A stretch of DNA of 64,000 nucleotides from Climacteris rufus (Eukaryota; Chordata; Aves; Passeriformes; Climacteridae). The DNA lies in the NCBI GenBank assembly GCA_013398175.1, contig VZRZ01008256.1:124001-188000 (forward strand), read 5' to 3'. Below the pieces are notes generated by a model. The model saw nothing but the letters and a program-made list of their open reading frames with translations. It ran no database searches and was not told the DNA's origin. The first letter of the stretch is position 1, and each line of letters starts with the position of its first letter. A program made the position numbers and the translations under genes. Positions 37,081 through 51,130 of the stretch are shown piece by piece.

Positions 37081-38729
37081 CATTTATAATGGAAAAACTC
37101 ACAATAACATCCACTACAAGTCTTTTATAATGCTATATCAGTCTGGAAAATTGTCCGAAACTCTCAAATCTCAGGTGAAGTCATTTCACCCAAGTCAACA
37201 GCAAACCTCCTACACATCAAGACAAAGATTTATACTTCCTTATTCACAATTCAGATCTCTGAAAACAAACATAACCTTGCAGTAATTCCTATGGGTCAAG
37301 AGGTATATGCTCTATGGTAGCCATGGTCATCCCACCAAGTACAGAAGTCAGGATTACAGTGCAGAAGCTGATTTTGCTTCATAAGGCCAAGGCTGTAGAA
37401 AAATATACAAAAAAGCTCATGCTCAAAATGGGATAGTAGCATTCTAAAAAATATTATGCTTGTTATGCAATTGTTTTATTCTGTGGGAATTAGTACTGCC
37501 TGCTCTACTCTCTTACTGAAGCACTGTGCTGGGCTCTTCTCAACAAAACTGCTGCTGAGATCCAACAGTACATTTCTGAGCTTATCACTGGGCCTGGGTT
37601 AAGAAACCTCTCCCATCATACAAAGAAGGAGAAGAATCCATTTGTACAGAGATATAAACTCCTGGGCCTACTCTGTATGCAGCATGATGGACACAAGGAC
37701 AAATAAAGGCATTCTCACAGCACATGAATGTGCTCATGGTACAGAAAATTATGCATATGCACGTGCTCTATCATGCTCTGCGGTCCTCTCTTGCCAGAAC
37801 TCACACCAATTAGATACTCTTTTGCCTAGCCTAAGAAAATACCATCAGAAGTTTAAAAAACTGTACTTAGAGTTCCCTACAGGGAAGAAAAAACAATATA
37901 TAAAAAAATTAAAATAATTTTGCTTAAACAAAATCCTATTTGCCACTCACTTTGGGATATTAATGAAGGAATAGAAAAATACCATATCAAGCCAAGTGGC
38001 TTTTCCATTTATTTACTGCAGATTCAAAACCTAAACACAGTGTCTTGTCAAAACTGAGCAGTTGTTAATGTTGAGCAATGTTAATCATGAGGGATAAATA
38101 TGAATACCTGACTAAAAAATCCATTTTTTTCACACAACCTGTTTGCAGTATTTTTGTTACTAAGCAACAAAATGAACAAAATTTTTCTATTATCCAAAAC
38201 ACTTGCATTATTGCCAGGGTTGCCTTAAAACAACTTTATTATCTTAATTGCTTCACTTGCTGAGCATGTGGAGCAGCAGATTAGGGATAATTAGACAAAA
38301 AATGAATGAAACTCCAGTGCAGTCACATCCTGAGACACAAATGAAGTATTGATTTTGATGATTCTACTAACAGCCATTTAATATGCATAGCTGCTAAACA
38401 TTTCAATTGATACAACTTCTTTCTCAATATGTTGTGAAATGTATTCCGGGTTCTGGCTGAACAAATGATGTTCAGCCTTTATGACACTGCATAGCATTCA
38501 TGGTTATTAAACACAATTAAGCAATGCAGAAAAAGTGGGAAGGTTGAAGGAAAGCTCACCAGGGCAGCTTTAAATATGTCCTAGTTTCTGAGGTAGGATG
38601 AAAGGGAGAAATGAGGTAAGGTGACTTTCCAACAGGTACGCCCATCCATGTTGTGTAGCATTTCTCAATATGTTTTCTAGCATAAATCACATATATGTTT
38701 TAATCTTGGGGAAGAAAACAGTGTTCAAA

Positions 38730-38780
38730 CCATTATGTCCCTATCATCCATGTCCCTATCATCCATTATGTCCCTATCAG
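38730..38780 (+). repeat. Short tandem repeat, 18 bp unit, three copies
   Basis: CCATTATGTCCCTATCAT, then a 15 bp version lacking TTA, then an 18 bp copy ending CAG. A simple minisatellite. Confidence 0.9.
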
Positions 38781-39639
38781 AGCATTGTATAACATGATTA
38801 ATGAATTATGTGCCAACAACCACGTATAAAACACTGTTCTGAGAGAGGTTAAAACTGACTTTCAAAGATGTTTCATAAACATTTTTGCCTTTGGTTATAT
38901 CATTACAATGCAGGTAACAGAAACTGATGAAGTTAACGTAGATTTATATTCATGTAACTTAGTGTTGAATTTTCTTCTTAAACTCTGGAAGAATTGTTTC
39001 TCAAGATTAAAAACTGGTTTTCTCAAGCAGCTTAAGAAATATTTTATAGCACATTACTCATTGGAGAGGTACAGAGGAGAAAGGGAAAACTACTATATAT
39101 AATTGAGAGTACAGACATTTCTATCAAAAAATCACATGAACTCAAACATTCCCAAGATAGTAAGGCTAATGCCTATAATTTTATGACTCTTAAATAAAAC
39201 AGATCAGATTTTCATACACTGTACTCTAACATAAATCTAGATCAACTACAGTGCCCATCCTGCCCTAGTCCTGCCATCTAATAACTTTGAATCCAAGCCA
39301 GAAGATACAGCAGTATAAATGAGATCATATCCCATTTTGCCAAGTGGTCAAGACCTCATTGCTCATCCAAAAAACTCAAGGGCAAAGACAAGAAAAATAA
39401 TGTACTGAGAATCAACAGGAGAGAGCCTGGTTCATCCTCATTCTAGTGGACAGACTTCAAGACCAGCTACTTGAAGGTAACCTGAAAAGCCTAGAATTAC
39501 AATGGCTTTTTAGCCATTGAGGTTCACTGATAAGGTTTATATGTCTACCTGGGAGACTTGATGTGCGTTTATTCAGGCCACTCTGCAAACAGACTATACA
39601 ATATCCAGCTCCAAAACAGACACCCATTTCTGGCCAACA

Positions 39640-40280
39640 GTGACGCTGGCTCTGGGGGCCTGCTCAAGGCCACTCAGTGTTATTCTGGGAGTGACCCTGC
39701 TTTCCTGGGGGCTGCAGCTTGCAGTGTCCCCAAACACAGGGCGTCCTCCGGAAGCTCGTTAGTGCTGGCTCCTCTGTGATAGAGAGAGCCCCGGGCTGAT
39801 GGTGAAGGTGCAGGCAAGGACAAAGACCTGAGAGAAGGGCCTTGGAGTGATTTCCAGCTCTTTTATTTCCCGGGAGAAGCAGCAGGGAAGGCAGGAGAGG
39901 GTCCAGGGTCCAGGAGAGGCGGCACAGGGATCCGGGAGAGCTGAAGGTTTCAGCTACCAAAGGCCAGGTCTTAGGGACAGCAGGGGATTTATGGGGATAC
40001 AAGCAGGGGAAAGTAACCTATGGGGGTACAAGGATTAACATATAACCAATAGAGAACCGAACTGCAATGAAATTTCCAGAACATAATCTTATACAGAACA
40101 TTAGGTAATGTAGCAACCAACCAAAATATGTAAACTAAGGTACAAGGGATGCTGGGGGTGAACCAAAAACTCACCCTGAGCAGGGAGTATACCTCAGACT
40201 GTGGCAACCTCAGACTGTGCCCACCAGTCTTGAGCCTGTGGGGCTGTGGCTTTTGCCACATACGCCTCCACACTACAGAA
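39640..40280 (-). mobile_element. Probable solo LTR, minus orientation
   Basis: A GC-rich block in AT-rich intron. On the minus strand it would begin TGTAGTGTGGAGGCGTATGT (complement of 40260-40279), carry ATTGGTTAT-type CCAAT elements near 40040, and have AATAAA in CCCGGGAAATAAAAGAG (complement of about 39862-39878). That arrangement fits U3-R-U5. No viral genes are attached. The left boundary is uncertain and target duplication was not resolved. Confidence 0.5.
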
Positions 40281-43200
40281 TTGTGCTTTTGTGGACTTAA
40301 TGCTATGACCATAATTGCTGTACAGCTTTTGGTTCACACTGGGCCAGATCTGGTCTGTCTGAAACACAAGTGTCTCAAACATGCACCTCAGACCACTGCA
40401 GAGCACAGAAGTACCGGAACTCCTCAGTTCTTTAAGCATTGTAATGAGCTTACATATTTCTAAATGAGCACAGGCCTCAGTTGCTTAATTGCTGAAAGAG
40501 GAGATGTCAGTACACTGCAGTACTGGCACACTGTGGTCTCTCATCAGGCATTCTCATCAGCACAAAAAGATGCTCAGTGCATGTCATGAGTGGGGTTTTG
40601 GTCTCTGACATAGTAGGGAACTCAAGGCAACAGACGCCCTAGGGAAACTTTTTGATACCCCATCACTGTGGATATGTTTCAGATTTACTGTATGTTCTGT
40701 AACACATTTTTCAATGGTGTTAAGGAGAGAATATGTGCTTTTTCTGCCACCAGCATCCTTAGAAGTAGCAATATGATAGCTCTGTTAGGGTTTGAGACCA
40801 CAGTGGCTAGTGACAGCTGGAGCAATAGGCTTATTTTGATTCTGACAAAAACAAAATCAAAAAAAGAAGCTGAAAAAAGATGCAAAGCAAGGATTTATAG
40901 GTTAGGGAATGAAGGACTTGCAAGCAGAAAGCTGAGGACAAGTTAGTTTGGTACAGAGCGATGGGATGTACGCCACGAATCTGTCTTTTTTTGAAGAAGG
41001 TGGTTAAAATTGAGAGGTTCTTTGTATGTTAGTTTGGATTGGGCTTTTTAGAATTAGGGCAGCACCAGGTAAGATTGAGCTCTGTCACTAAAACACGCCT
41101 CATACATGTGAGTCCTGCGGTGCAGAGCCAAAGCCAGCACTATTCTGGCTGGTGTACATTTCCTGCTGGTGGTGCACAGGCAGGTGACACCAGCTGTGGC
41201 AGGCACTTTGAAACCAGCAGAGGCAACTGGGGGTTCCTCTGGTGACTCTCTGATACTCTCAGTGGTGTAAGAACAAGGGGCTGGTGGTGGGAGAAGCAGT
41301 CTGACAGCAGTTTATACCTGGTTTAAGGTAAAAACTTTTGCTGACTGGCTAAGGAAAGATCAAGCAGATTTTACTAATTTTCTGTGAAATTCTTTGGTAT
41401 TTTTTAACAAGGCAAACTTCACCAACACATCTCATCATAATTTGGCCTGAAATAACTAGCAGGAGTTAAGAGAGGGGCCTTCTAAACTTTCCTGCGTTGA
41501 CATAGCAAAAATGCTAGGCAGGGACTTAGCATAATTTTGAATTACACTAGGGAAACAATTGTTATCTTGCCAGGAAGACAGGAAGCAGCAAACCCTCCTT
41601 GTGTGTCTCCCGAGGGAGATGCCCAACACAGCAGTGAAGGTAAGGCTGCAGTTTCCTGTCAAGGATTCAACTGCTGATAATTAGGAGATACTTGAGTTAT
41701 GAACCTAAGAGCTAAGAATCAGGGTTTCTAAAGGGAAACAGAACCTAAAAAAGTCCAGCTGCCCTCTGGGTGGTGGAAAAGATTGTGTGTTCAGTGCTCC
41801 TGACTTCATGCACGGTAGTGAGAAGATTTTCATTGGTACTAACTACAAGCTTCAGACTAACACCTTGCATAACATGAAGGCTCCTTCATATAAATAAAAA
41901 TATAAACTGTTGAAAACCATAGACAACAACGTTTTGGCTCTAAATTAATGTCACACCTAACACCTCAGTCCAATAAATGTACTTCAGTTAGCTTTCAAAG
42001 CTGTAAATCATACTTGGCTCTAAGCTATATTTATACAGTGTTCAAGAAATTCACCAGACGCATGCCAAGAGACCTTTCAAAGGGAAAAACATTGGCTTAT
42101 ATCCATTTTGTGAGAGTAGTGTTTTTGTAAAAAAATTGCAAGTTTTTTTAATTCGTTGCTTTTATGATAGTAATTTGAATTTTAGAATTATTTAACTGCA
42201 CAGAAATAATTCTTTAAAAGTACTTATTGAAGAAAAAAATAATTTTGATAGCATGGGCCACAATATTGTTTGAGAATGATAACCTGATGTTAGGAATAAA
42301 AAGATATATGCATTGCTGTCAGACTAAAGAATACTAAATAAGGATACCTCTCAAATATTCCTGTGAACAACATACACATAGTTAATTGAGCAAGTCATTA
42401 TCACTTTTAGACAACAAATGCACAGTGCAAAATGCAGCAAATCTTTGGTCTTGATCTTTAAATGTCAAGAAGATACCCACAAAAACTCCTCTGAAAAGCA
42501 TGTGTGTCTCTGTCTAGGACTGAAGTCCTTGGAATCCACCTAAATCTTTGCAGCATTTAAGTAGCCAGTAATACATTTTTCAAGGCTCCCAGCATTGTGT
42601 ATATCTGTGGGCATGTGTGTGAGCTTGTACATGCTATATCCAGTTATATGGCAAAGATCCACTCTGCCCAATAAAGGGTCTTTATTTCACACCCTGATGC
42701 CAATATTGCATAATAAAATATCCATTGGATAGAATATGTAACTGCTCTGCAGAATAAAAACTTCCACTTCCACAGGAAAACTACACTACTTACTGATAAC
42801 TCACTAAATTTCCCTTCTTCTGGCAGGTATAATGGCATCACTTTTACTCCCACATTTACCATGGTCTTGGCCTTTGCTATTGTTTGCAAGAAAGTATGTA
42901 ACTCCATGAGACAGATCTGAGCAGTTCTTGCCAAAGGCATTCAAACAGGCACTTGTAGTCTGCGCAAAATTATGAAGGGATATTACATAAATCCCCCAAA
43001 TAGAAGTTTCCTACCAGAAGCAGAGGGATGTATGCTGATTCTTTGGAATGCCACTTAACAGCAGCAATCCCTAACTGTGCAGACATGCATACGCATAAAC
43101 ATTGCAGTCATTAAATGCTTCAATGGGGACAGAAAAAGCACTCTCCAAGTGTCTAAAAAGGATGCTGACAGAGTCTTTGTGTCTCCATCTATCTTAAAGG

Positions 43201-44192
43201 GCTTTACCCTCAGGAGGGATAATTTAGCCATATAGCATGTTTGAAAATTATCATACTCGCCCCTGGAGGTGTTATTTCTTACAATAAGGAATACCTTACA
43301 TTTTCATCCTGGCTTATGCCCCCCCAAATATATTATTTATTAATGCATTCTGCAGATACAAGCCAAAGAATCTCTACCAACTTATTTGTTGGGCTGGCTT
43401 TGTTTCGAGAAGCAATTCTGCTGAACTGCAATATAATAAATACTGTTCAATCATTCATAGCTTCCTCGGCTTTTCACAGCTAGCAAGAGTGAATAGATGA
43501 AATCATGAGCTATGTGACCACGCACAAGAAAGCAGTCTTACAGTTCTGCTTTAGATTACGACGTTTTTTCCGAATTATTTTACATGGTACTGATTAGACT
43601 ACGTTGTGAAAAGAAACAACAGTTCAATACATAAAACTGATTATTCTAGTAACCATTTGTACTCATTGGTCCATTAAGCCCATGTTCCACCCCAGTAGTT
43701 AAAAGTTTGTCATGGTGTTTTCAACACTTTGAGTTGTAAACAAATGAATAATTAACTCGGCTAATGTTTCTGGTAGCCCTTTCCCCCTGTTTTACTGGTT
43801 GCTATTTAGATAAAATCTGACTTTTCTGTTACAATAAAGTCTGTGCTTTAAAACTTTAAATGTAAAAGGAACACTGTGGAAGCTATCAAGTGGCAGCAGC
43901 TCAGAATCTCAGCATAAAGACAAAAGGAAATACTTAGTCAGCTCAGAGTTAACACAATATTTTATTTTGCTTGCCATTCACTTTGGTTCATCCTTTTCAT
44001 CTGTAATAGACCACTCTGAAAACAAGTACTCTGTGCCATTGATGCAAGACCAACAATACAGGACAAAAATAAATAGGAAAATGATAGCTATATAGTACTG
44101 TCAAACATGTTTTCTGGACATCACTCTCTTAAAACAGCCTTCCTGATTCTTCCTGCACAACATACAGACACAAAGCCTATTAAAGGAACGGT
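40281..44192 (-). other. GALNTL6-like upstream intron, unremarkable stretch
   Basis: Intronic sequence without a recognised exon. A GC-richer patch at 41040-41300 is unexplained. Nothing else seen. Confidence 0.5.
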
Positions 44193-44254
44193 CTGTGCAA
44201 ATTCCTGTGCAAATTCCTGTGCAAATTCCTGTGCAAATTTGTCTGTGCAAATTC
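44193..44254 (+). repeat. 12 bp tandem repeat, five copies, octamer-like unit
   Basis: Five copies of CTGTGCAAATTC. The fourth has a final T and is followed by an extra GT. Each unit contains GTGCAAAT, one base from the POU/Oct octamer ATGCAAAT, so the array presents five regularly spaced near-octamers. The repeat is directly seen; binding is inference. Confidence 0.92.
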
Positions 44255-44789
44255 CAAATTATACAAAAAATAATAGCACAGACATCGTGACATGAACCCT
44301 ATGAAGTATATGCAAATAAATCCAAATTCATGAGAAAGTCCCCTGCTTTAGCTCACAACTCTTACATGGAATCCTTAAAAGAAACTTACTGAAGTTCATT
44401 AATGGATTGATATGATTTATACAATGATAAACAATTGAAACTTGACAATTTTGAAGTCTATGTTTTCAATTTTGCACTCTCCCCATGAACTCGAAACTCA
44501 GACCCTTAGGGTCTGAATGACTACAATGAAAAAATAATCGATGGTAGTTTCTCATAACTCCCAAGAAGAATATATCCCTCTTTTCAGAGTATAGCACAGT
44601 GCTACTAAAACTAAGTAATAAGATACTCAAGTTCAGCTAGAAAGATTCAATGTCTCTAATGAAAAAATGTCTCTTTGAGTGAATATAAAGGACACTGATG
44701 AGTTAGGGGATGGCACAATATAATGCATGAATGCTAATTATTTAATCTCAGAAGCAAGATGACAACAGTAGCCAGTGGTAAGGAACAGT

Positions 44790-45540
44790 TTAAATTATAC
44801 CTCAGCCATTACAGAACCAACCTCCCTGCTCAAAGAGGGTCATTCTGGAGCATATGGCACAGGATTGCATCCAGATGGTTCTTGATATCTCCAGTGGGGG
44901 AGACTTCACAGCTTCTCTGGACAATCTGTTTCAGCACTCATTCACCCACACAGTAAAGAAGTTCTTCCTGATATACTGGTGGAACTTCCTGTGCATCAGT
45001 CTCTCCTGTTGCCTCTTGTGCTATTGCTTGGCACCACCGAGCAGAGCCTGAATCCATCCTATTGGCACCCTCCCTTCAGATACTGATAGGCATTGATGAG
45101 GTCCCCTCTCAGTCACCTCTTCTCAAGGCTAAACAGGACCAGCTCCCTCAGCCTTTCCTTGTAAGAGAGATGCTCTAGTCCCTGAATCATCTTTGTCAGT
45201 CTTCACTGGACACTCTCCAGGAGCTCCATGTCTCTCTTGTACTGAGGAGCCCAAAAACTGGACACAGCACTCCAGATGTGACTTCACCAGGCTCAGTGGA
45301 GGGGCAGGATCATCTCCCTTGACCTGCTGGAATGCTCTACCTAATGCACCCCAGGACACCATTGGCCTTCTTGGCCACAAGGACACACGGCTGGCTCATG
45401 GACAGCTTGCTGTCCACCAGGACCTCCAGGTCCTTCTCCATAGAGCTGCTTTCCAGCAGCTCAGCCCCCGGCCTGCCCTGGAGCATGGGGTTATTCCCAG
45501 GTGCAGGACCCTGCATTTGCCTTTGTTGAATTCCAGACAG
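44790..45540 (-). mobile_element. CR1 LINE, minus orientation
   Basis: Read in reverse this is CR1 3' sequence. On the plus strand it shows GTAAAGAAGTTCTTCCTGAT (complement of the ...AGGAAGAACTTC... segment), TGAGGTCCCCTCTCAGTCAC, GCTCCCTCAGCCTTTCC and CATTGGCCTTCTTGGCCAC. The extreme 3' terminus (the GAATCA...GGTTGGA part) is absent, so it is truncated at both ends. Same orientation as the host gene. Edges are approximate. Confidence 0.9.
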
Positions 45541-45759
45541 TATACAATTTCACCTACAGTAAACCTGATACTTCATCCTTAAAATAATCCTGGTCTCTCT
45601 AAGAAGGCATTTCATGTTCCTGCTCCACGCAAGAGTAAATGGACATTGAATAAACAGACAGCTTCTTAAATTGACTGATTTTTAATCTCATTTCAAAAGA
45701 TATGCTCTTAATAAACAAAAATTTATTACTAAGCTCAAGAACTAAACAAACAATATCAT

Positions 45760-46320
45760 AGTTGCCGCAATTCTGGCCGAAGCTTTCGGCCCTGCCACGG
45801 CACATCTTCTCTTTGTGAGTTCTTTGAACAGACACTTGGGATAAGACACAGTAGAAATACTTCAGAGTTTCTTTGGTCTCAAAATGTTTATTAAGTGTTA
45901 TCTATAACTTGGCGGCACAGAAAAGTGCGTTGTCGTTAATTACAAGGTTCAAAATGGGGTCGAGCACTTCTCGTCCAGCTTATTTATACACCAGATTGTC
46001 CAATTAGAGAGATGTTGCATAGGATATTTTCAATAAAAACCCAACAATCAGTTTTTCTTATCCCACATTGTGGAACTTCAGAACCAATTGCAGAAAACAC
46101 AAGTTTTTGGAGAAGAAAGGGGAAGTAGCGAAGGTAAAAAAGGAAGTTATAAAACAACACCTAAACCCTCCATTTTGGACACTATTTTTACAATATTTCA
46201 TAAACCAAAATGTCTACACTTCTACCTAATTCACCTAGTGACACAACCTCAACTATACAGCATTAATTTCAAAGTTATCACACTACAGGGGAAGTCTTTT
46301 CCAGGGTTTAAGATCAAATG
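45760..46320 (-). mobile_element. Probable solo LTR, minus orientation
   Basis: A CpG-bearing stretch. On the minus strand it contains a CCATTTTG-type U3 segment (complement near 45950), ATTGGACA (complement of TGTCCAATTAG, 45998-46008), a TATAAATAAG TATA-like box (complement of CTTATTTATA near 45980) and CACTTAATAAACATTTTGAG with AATAAA (complement near 45885-45900). The order fits promoter then poly(A) signal of an LTR. It ends with the perfect palindrome GGCCGAAGCTTTCGGCC (45775-45791). Boundaries are approximate. Confidence 0.5.
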
Positions 46321-48429
46321 AGGTGTATTTCTGGGGATCAAAACTTGTTAAAGCAGAAACAGTGAAATTCTCAGAATTCAGGGTTCCAACAATAGTAACT
46401 GAAGACAGAAAGCATGAAAAAACTCCCAAAGCCATAATCAGTTGAAGCTAATTGCCTTTCTTATGTAAGCAATTCTTACAACAGAATTGAACCAAGAAAA
46501 TTTAGTTAACTCACAAAGTGTATCAGTGGGTGGTAGGTGGGTATGGGGACAAAAATGCCTTGTCGGGATGTATAATGCGAATTCAGGCTCGCACTTATTG
46601 AAAAACATCAGAACTAAAGACATAGCACACTGTATCAGTACTGCAGAAGACGGCTGGCTTTACTTCTGCCACCACCTGTGAGTCTCTTTAGAGGACTTGC
46701 TTCCTAGTGTTTTCCCTTTTCAAAGCAGATATTTTTTTTTCAATTAGTGGCACTGAAGTAGAAACTGGTTGCTAAAATTCAGTCCAAAATCACAGTTTTT
46801 ACCCAAAATTACTTCCCGCTCCCAAAAAAAAACCCCTTAAAATTATTTAAATTAAGTGAACCTCTAAACTGCTTTTCAAATGCCATCACATCTCTTGAAA
46901 GTACCATCAAGACTTTGGAAGCAACTTTTCCCATATGTATCACATAGATTAACTGCAGCAAACATTGATTGGCAGCATTTTGAATTTTGCTCATTTTGCT
47001 GATAAATATTACAAGTTTAAACTCAAGTTTTAATACAGGTCACTTTCTTCTAATGTATATTACACACAAATCAAAGTGAAGTTCTTCCTCACATCAAAGT
47101 GAAAACTCAGTACAAAGTAGTTTGGCATGTTTTACAGAAGTCTCACCCATAAAAGTCTCCTAGAGATTTACTTGCTAAAGGAATTGGTAAAGGAATGATG
47201 CATGCAGTGCTGTGTAAAATGCAGGATTTTTTTCCAATCAGTTCTCCCCATGTCTCTTATTTTTTTTTATGTTATTATCTTTATCTTGCAAGTTGTGGTT
47301 GTTTGAGGACAAAATTGGAGGCTCACAGACTGCTGTCAGCTTTGCCCCAGCTAGTTCTACCATGTGTACAGATTCTTCAACTTTCTGTAACTATTTCTTG
47401 TTAAAGAGTACAGGTTTTTCTCTGTTGTTGCAGTGAAATGAAGGTTTGTGCCTCTACTTTTACAACCTCGCAAAAATACACAAAGACTTAATGACAGTGC
47501 AATATTAACGGGGAAACCATTTCTATTTTCATAGAACATAAAGACAATGCATATTTGTTGTGATTTGTGCTCAAATGAAGCTATGAAATTGACATTACTG
47601 TTTCTGTAGCACCCTTGCTTTTGGCTCTTTCTGATCATTTAGGTCTCAAGGAGAGGTTAAAATGCAGGCAAGGAAACTTCAGCATAATTGAATACTCAAA
47701 GTCCTTCAGTATGCCTATAAGCTGGATTTATCATTCAGAACTTCAACACTGTTGGATGAAAATGAAAAGAAATCTTCTAAAACCTCATATATCAGAAAAG
47801 AAGGGAGCTATACCTCTGGTTGGGAAGGCATTACAGTAATGCAGGAAATTTTTCTTTGGTGATATTTTGAAATATTATATTTTCCTTAAAATTTAATGTT
47901 CCACACTCGTATTTTCCCAGATGAATTCTTTCTGGAAAAGGGTTGATAAATCCAGCAATGCTAAGGTTGCAAATCATCCGCATAACAGATATTGGCCTGG
48001 AATAGAAGAGTGTGTTCACACTTAGAAAAGATTGAGATTCAGCATCTAATACGTGCAAGTCCTTTTATAGTTCAATAGTTCACAAAAGAAGTGATGCGAG
48101 CACTATTCAAATGGAAGGCTTTATCACTCATAGATACATTACGGTAGTCTGAGGGGACAGTGAAGCACTGGGAAGAGTGAACCCCAAGCACAAAAGCAAA
48201 TGAGAAATTGTTCACTGTTCACCAACAGAGCTGATCTAGAAGTCCTTCCAGAATTTGGCAAAGGTTCAGATGTGTGGAGATTGTTTGAAGAGGTCATGAG
48301 CCACCTTAGATGTCTGCACTGAAGGGAGTGACAAGTCTCTAGGTAATAAAAAGGTGTTTGTAAACAAAAAGGCTGTCTCAAATATGGTAGACAATATAGA
48401 ATAAAATGGGCCTAACTGCTTGCAGCAAG
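46321..48429 (-). other. GALNTL6-like upstream intron, unremarkable stretch
   Basis: Intronic, AT-rich; no repeat or exon recognised. Confidence 0.45.
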
Positions 48430-48520
48430 GCAGATTAGCATTAGACTGTAGCAAAAACATTTTCACTGTGAGACACATGAAGCATTGGAACAGATGGCTA
48501 TGGAAAGTGAAGATATTTTA
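48430..48520 (+). mobile_element. Old CR1 remnant
   Basis: TTTTCACTGTGAGACACATG, then AAGCATTGGAACAGATGGCT, matches in outline the CR1 3' segment (…TTCACTGAAAGAGTGG…AAGCATTGGAACAGGCTGCC…). Diverged and short. Confidence 0.5.
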
Positions 48521-50559
48521 TTCATAAAATCATACTGGACAAAAATACAACATGAATTATGTCTGTATAGGTATCTGACAACTTCTGCATCAGTGATTTG
48601 CTTTGTGCTTGGTCAGCCTAAAAAAAAAAAATCTGTAAAAATTTACAGATTTAAATTTAAAGCTGCTTATCTTCCCAGAAGGCTGCATAAGAGATTTCAC
48701 AACTACTGTAATTTGAACTGACTGAAAGCAAAAACCAAACGTTTTTAAGTCACCAGAATAAAAACAACTCCCATTTCTTCCAGTTTACAGTGGAAAAACA
48801 CTGTAGGCAGCAAGTGGTGCTCCAGGAGCCACTACATGATCTTTTCATGAGCTCAGTGGGACAGAACAAACCCCTTGGTCTGTAATCTCCTGATTCGTCC
48901 CAGTTTTAGGAGACCTTTCACTGGGCAAGTTTTTGCATTGGAAAACTAACTTGCAGATCAGAACAGTCATCTTCTGTAATCCCCATGAGCCACTAGGTAA
49001 AACACAAATCCTACCTTCTGCACACAAGTCCTCAGGGGCTCCTCTGCAGCTGGGGAAGTTGTGCAGGCTTCCACTGGCACACCTGCTTCCACATCCTTTC
49101 ACTGAATTTAAATGCGATCTCTCCACAACTGCTGAATGCAGGTGAAAATATCAGGTGCAGAGAAAACAGCAGAAAGATATTCTATGACTGAGAGTTTAAT
49201 TTCCTATTTCTCTCTATATATAAATAGCGAAAGGCATTTTAACTACTATCTTTTAATGCCAGATCCTTATGGCATTTTTTTTTTAGATGTATGCTAAAGA
49301 CAGCAATCAGATAAAGCTCCTGGGGAGTATACTCACAGCTCTATTTATGGATATAAAAATATACAGTTGCTGTCTTTACAGAGAAAACGAGGGATTTCTG
49401 TATCTGTGAGCTTGTGAATATGTGACAGAATTTGTTGTCCTCAGATGCTTCCACACAGCCTACAGAAATGAACGAAATCTGACATTCTTTTGTATCTGGT
49501 AGCTGCTAGCCAAAGAAAAAAGCCTTTCCACTCTCTCAAGCAATTTGTCCAGTCTGCAGGAGGAACCACAGATATGAGAGTTCAACAAGTCTATCAGAGG
49601 AAGGATGAAACTGCTCTGTTCCTGTCTTGGATTGAACAGGTAGCACAGCGCATAATGAGCTTCAATGGCAATGGAGTCTTGGGCTAAAGGAACAAATACT
49701 TTAGGAGTTCTTTGCTTTTTGTCATGTTAAAATCTGCATCATGGTTATTTATCTGTGGTTCTCCCTGGTATCATTTGCTTTCTTTTAATATGAGAAATTC
49801 ACAAGGCCTTCCTTTGACCAAAATTGACTCCAGGACAATACTGGAACATACTGAAAAAATCATTAGCAGAGGAAATTAGACTTTCACTAGACTGGTTAAT
49901 ACAATAGTACCTTTATCCTATCCAAGCTCCTCTGTGCAGCTTCAAAGTTTCCAGATGACTTCATGGTCTGTACATGGTTCCTGATTCTAGAGATCAGAAA
50001 GAAGTCCCACTACCTCCTTATTTCCCCCCAGTTTTCAATATACTACTTCTATAGCATAAAATCAGGCCTCAGAAAAGAACTGCAATGAAAAATTAAAAAA
50101 TTAAATGGTCCTATCAGGGAAGAATGACAAACTCAAGATACATATGAGCATTTAACTAACAAAACTTGAATTTTAGAGCCAGATACTTGTCATTCATTCA
50201 TATCACATGTTTCAAATGCATACAGAACAGTTTGTTTAAGTTAAAGGAGGTTAAATGAACTGAACTTGAAACACACACCTTTTACTAATGTGCATCTCAC
50301 TTTGCATACTTTTTTCTCAGCCACTGAAAATTATACATAGTTTATTTTTTTATTCATTGCCAATCATTCAACTTTCTAAAATAGAAAAAGGTATCATATG
50401 TGGATTTGACATGATCTGTCCTGGATTTGCTCTATTTTTTTTCCATTAAGATATAGAAAAGATCATGCTATTTATTCAATGGCATATCTGAAAAGTTTCC
50501 ACATGACAGGGAGCTAAAAGGTGTTAAAAAATATACAATTATGGGATTAGAATTCAAAA
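48521..50559 (-). other. GALNTL6-like upstream intron, unremarkable stretch
   Basis: Contains a GC-richer patch (48860-49140) open on the minus strand and a plus-strand open frame at 49490-49687. Neither resembles a protein I know. No repeat recognised. Confidence 0.45.
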
Positions 50560-51130
50560 TTATCTGAGCAAACTGGAGAGATGATCTGAAGAAAAAGGGA
50601 TTTCATTCAAAAAAGGAAAGCCTCCAACATTCAGGGGCAAATAAGCAGTTGTATGATGACTGGATGGGAAACATTTTCCTTAATCTAGTAGTTCTTTAAA
50701 GCAATTCTCTGATTTATAGTAGATCAGAAGCTGAATATGAGTAAATAAGATTAAATTATTATGAAAAGACAATAATTGAACTGGTGAAAAAATATAAGCA
50801 TGTAAGACTTGTATAAACATTAGCCTTCAAATTAGGCAGAAGAAATCCATAAGCTGCCTTCAGCATTGTCACAATCTGAGGTGAAATGCTGTGCTCCATC
50901 TTGGGCACCACTCATTGTGACCAATTTCTGCCAAATGGAGTGGCTCCAGAAAACATAAATAAGAATTATCAGGGGCCTAGAAAACATAAGGAAAGATATT
51001 GATTTGAACTAAAATTGGAAGGGAATGTTCTTTCTTTTTATCCATGGCACTTAAGAGAAGAAGGAATGTGTTTAAAGTGCAACAGAGTAGATTCAGTCTA
51101 GAAATACTGAATGGGAAATATTGAAATGGG
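50560..51130 (+). mobile_element. Ancient CR1-type LINE remnant
   Basis: Segments such as TGCTGTGCTCCATCTTGGGC, CACCACTCATTGTGACC and GCAACAGAGTAGATTCAGTC follow the order of CR1 3' coding and UTR sequence, but with many changes and gaps. Older than the clear copies. Edges uncertain. Confidence 0.5.

Noticed and set aside
45193..45582. 129-codon plus-strand frame
   Set aside because: Reverse strand of the minus-oriented CR1 at 44790-45540.
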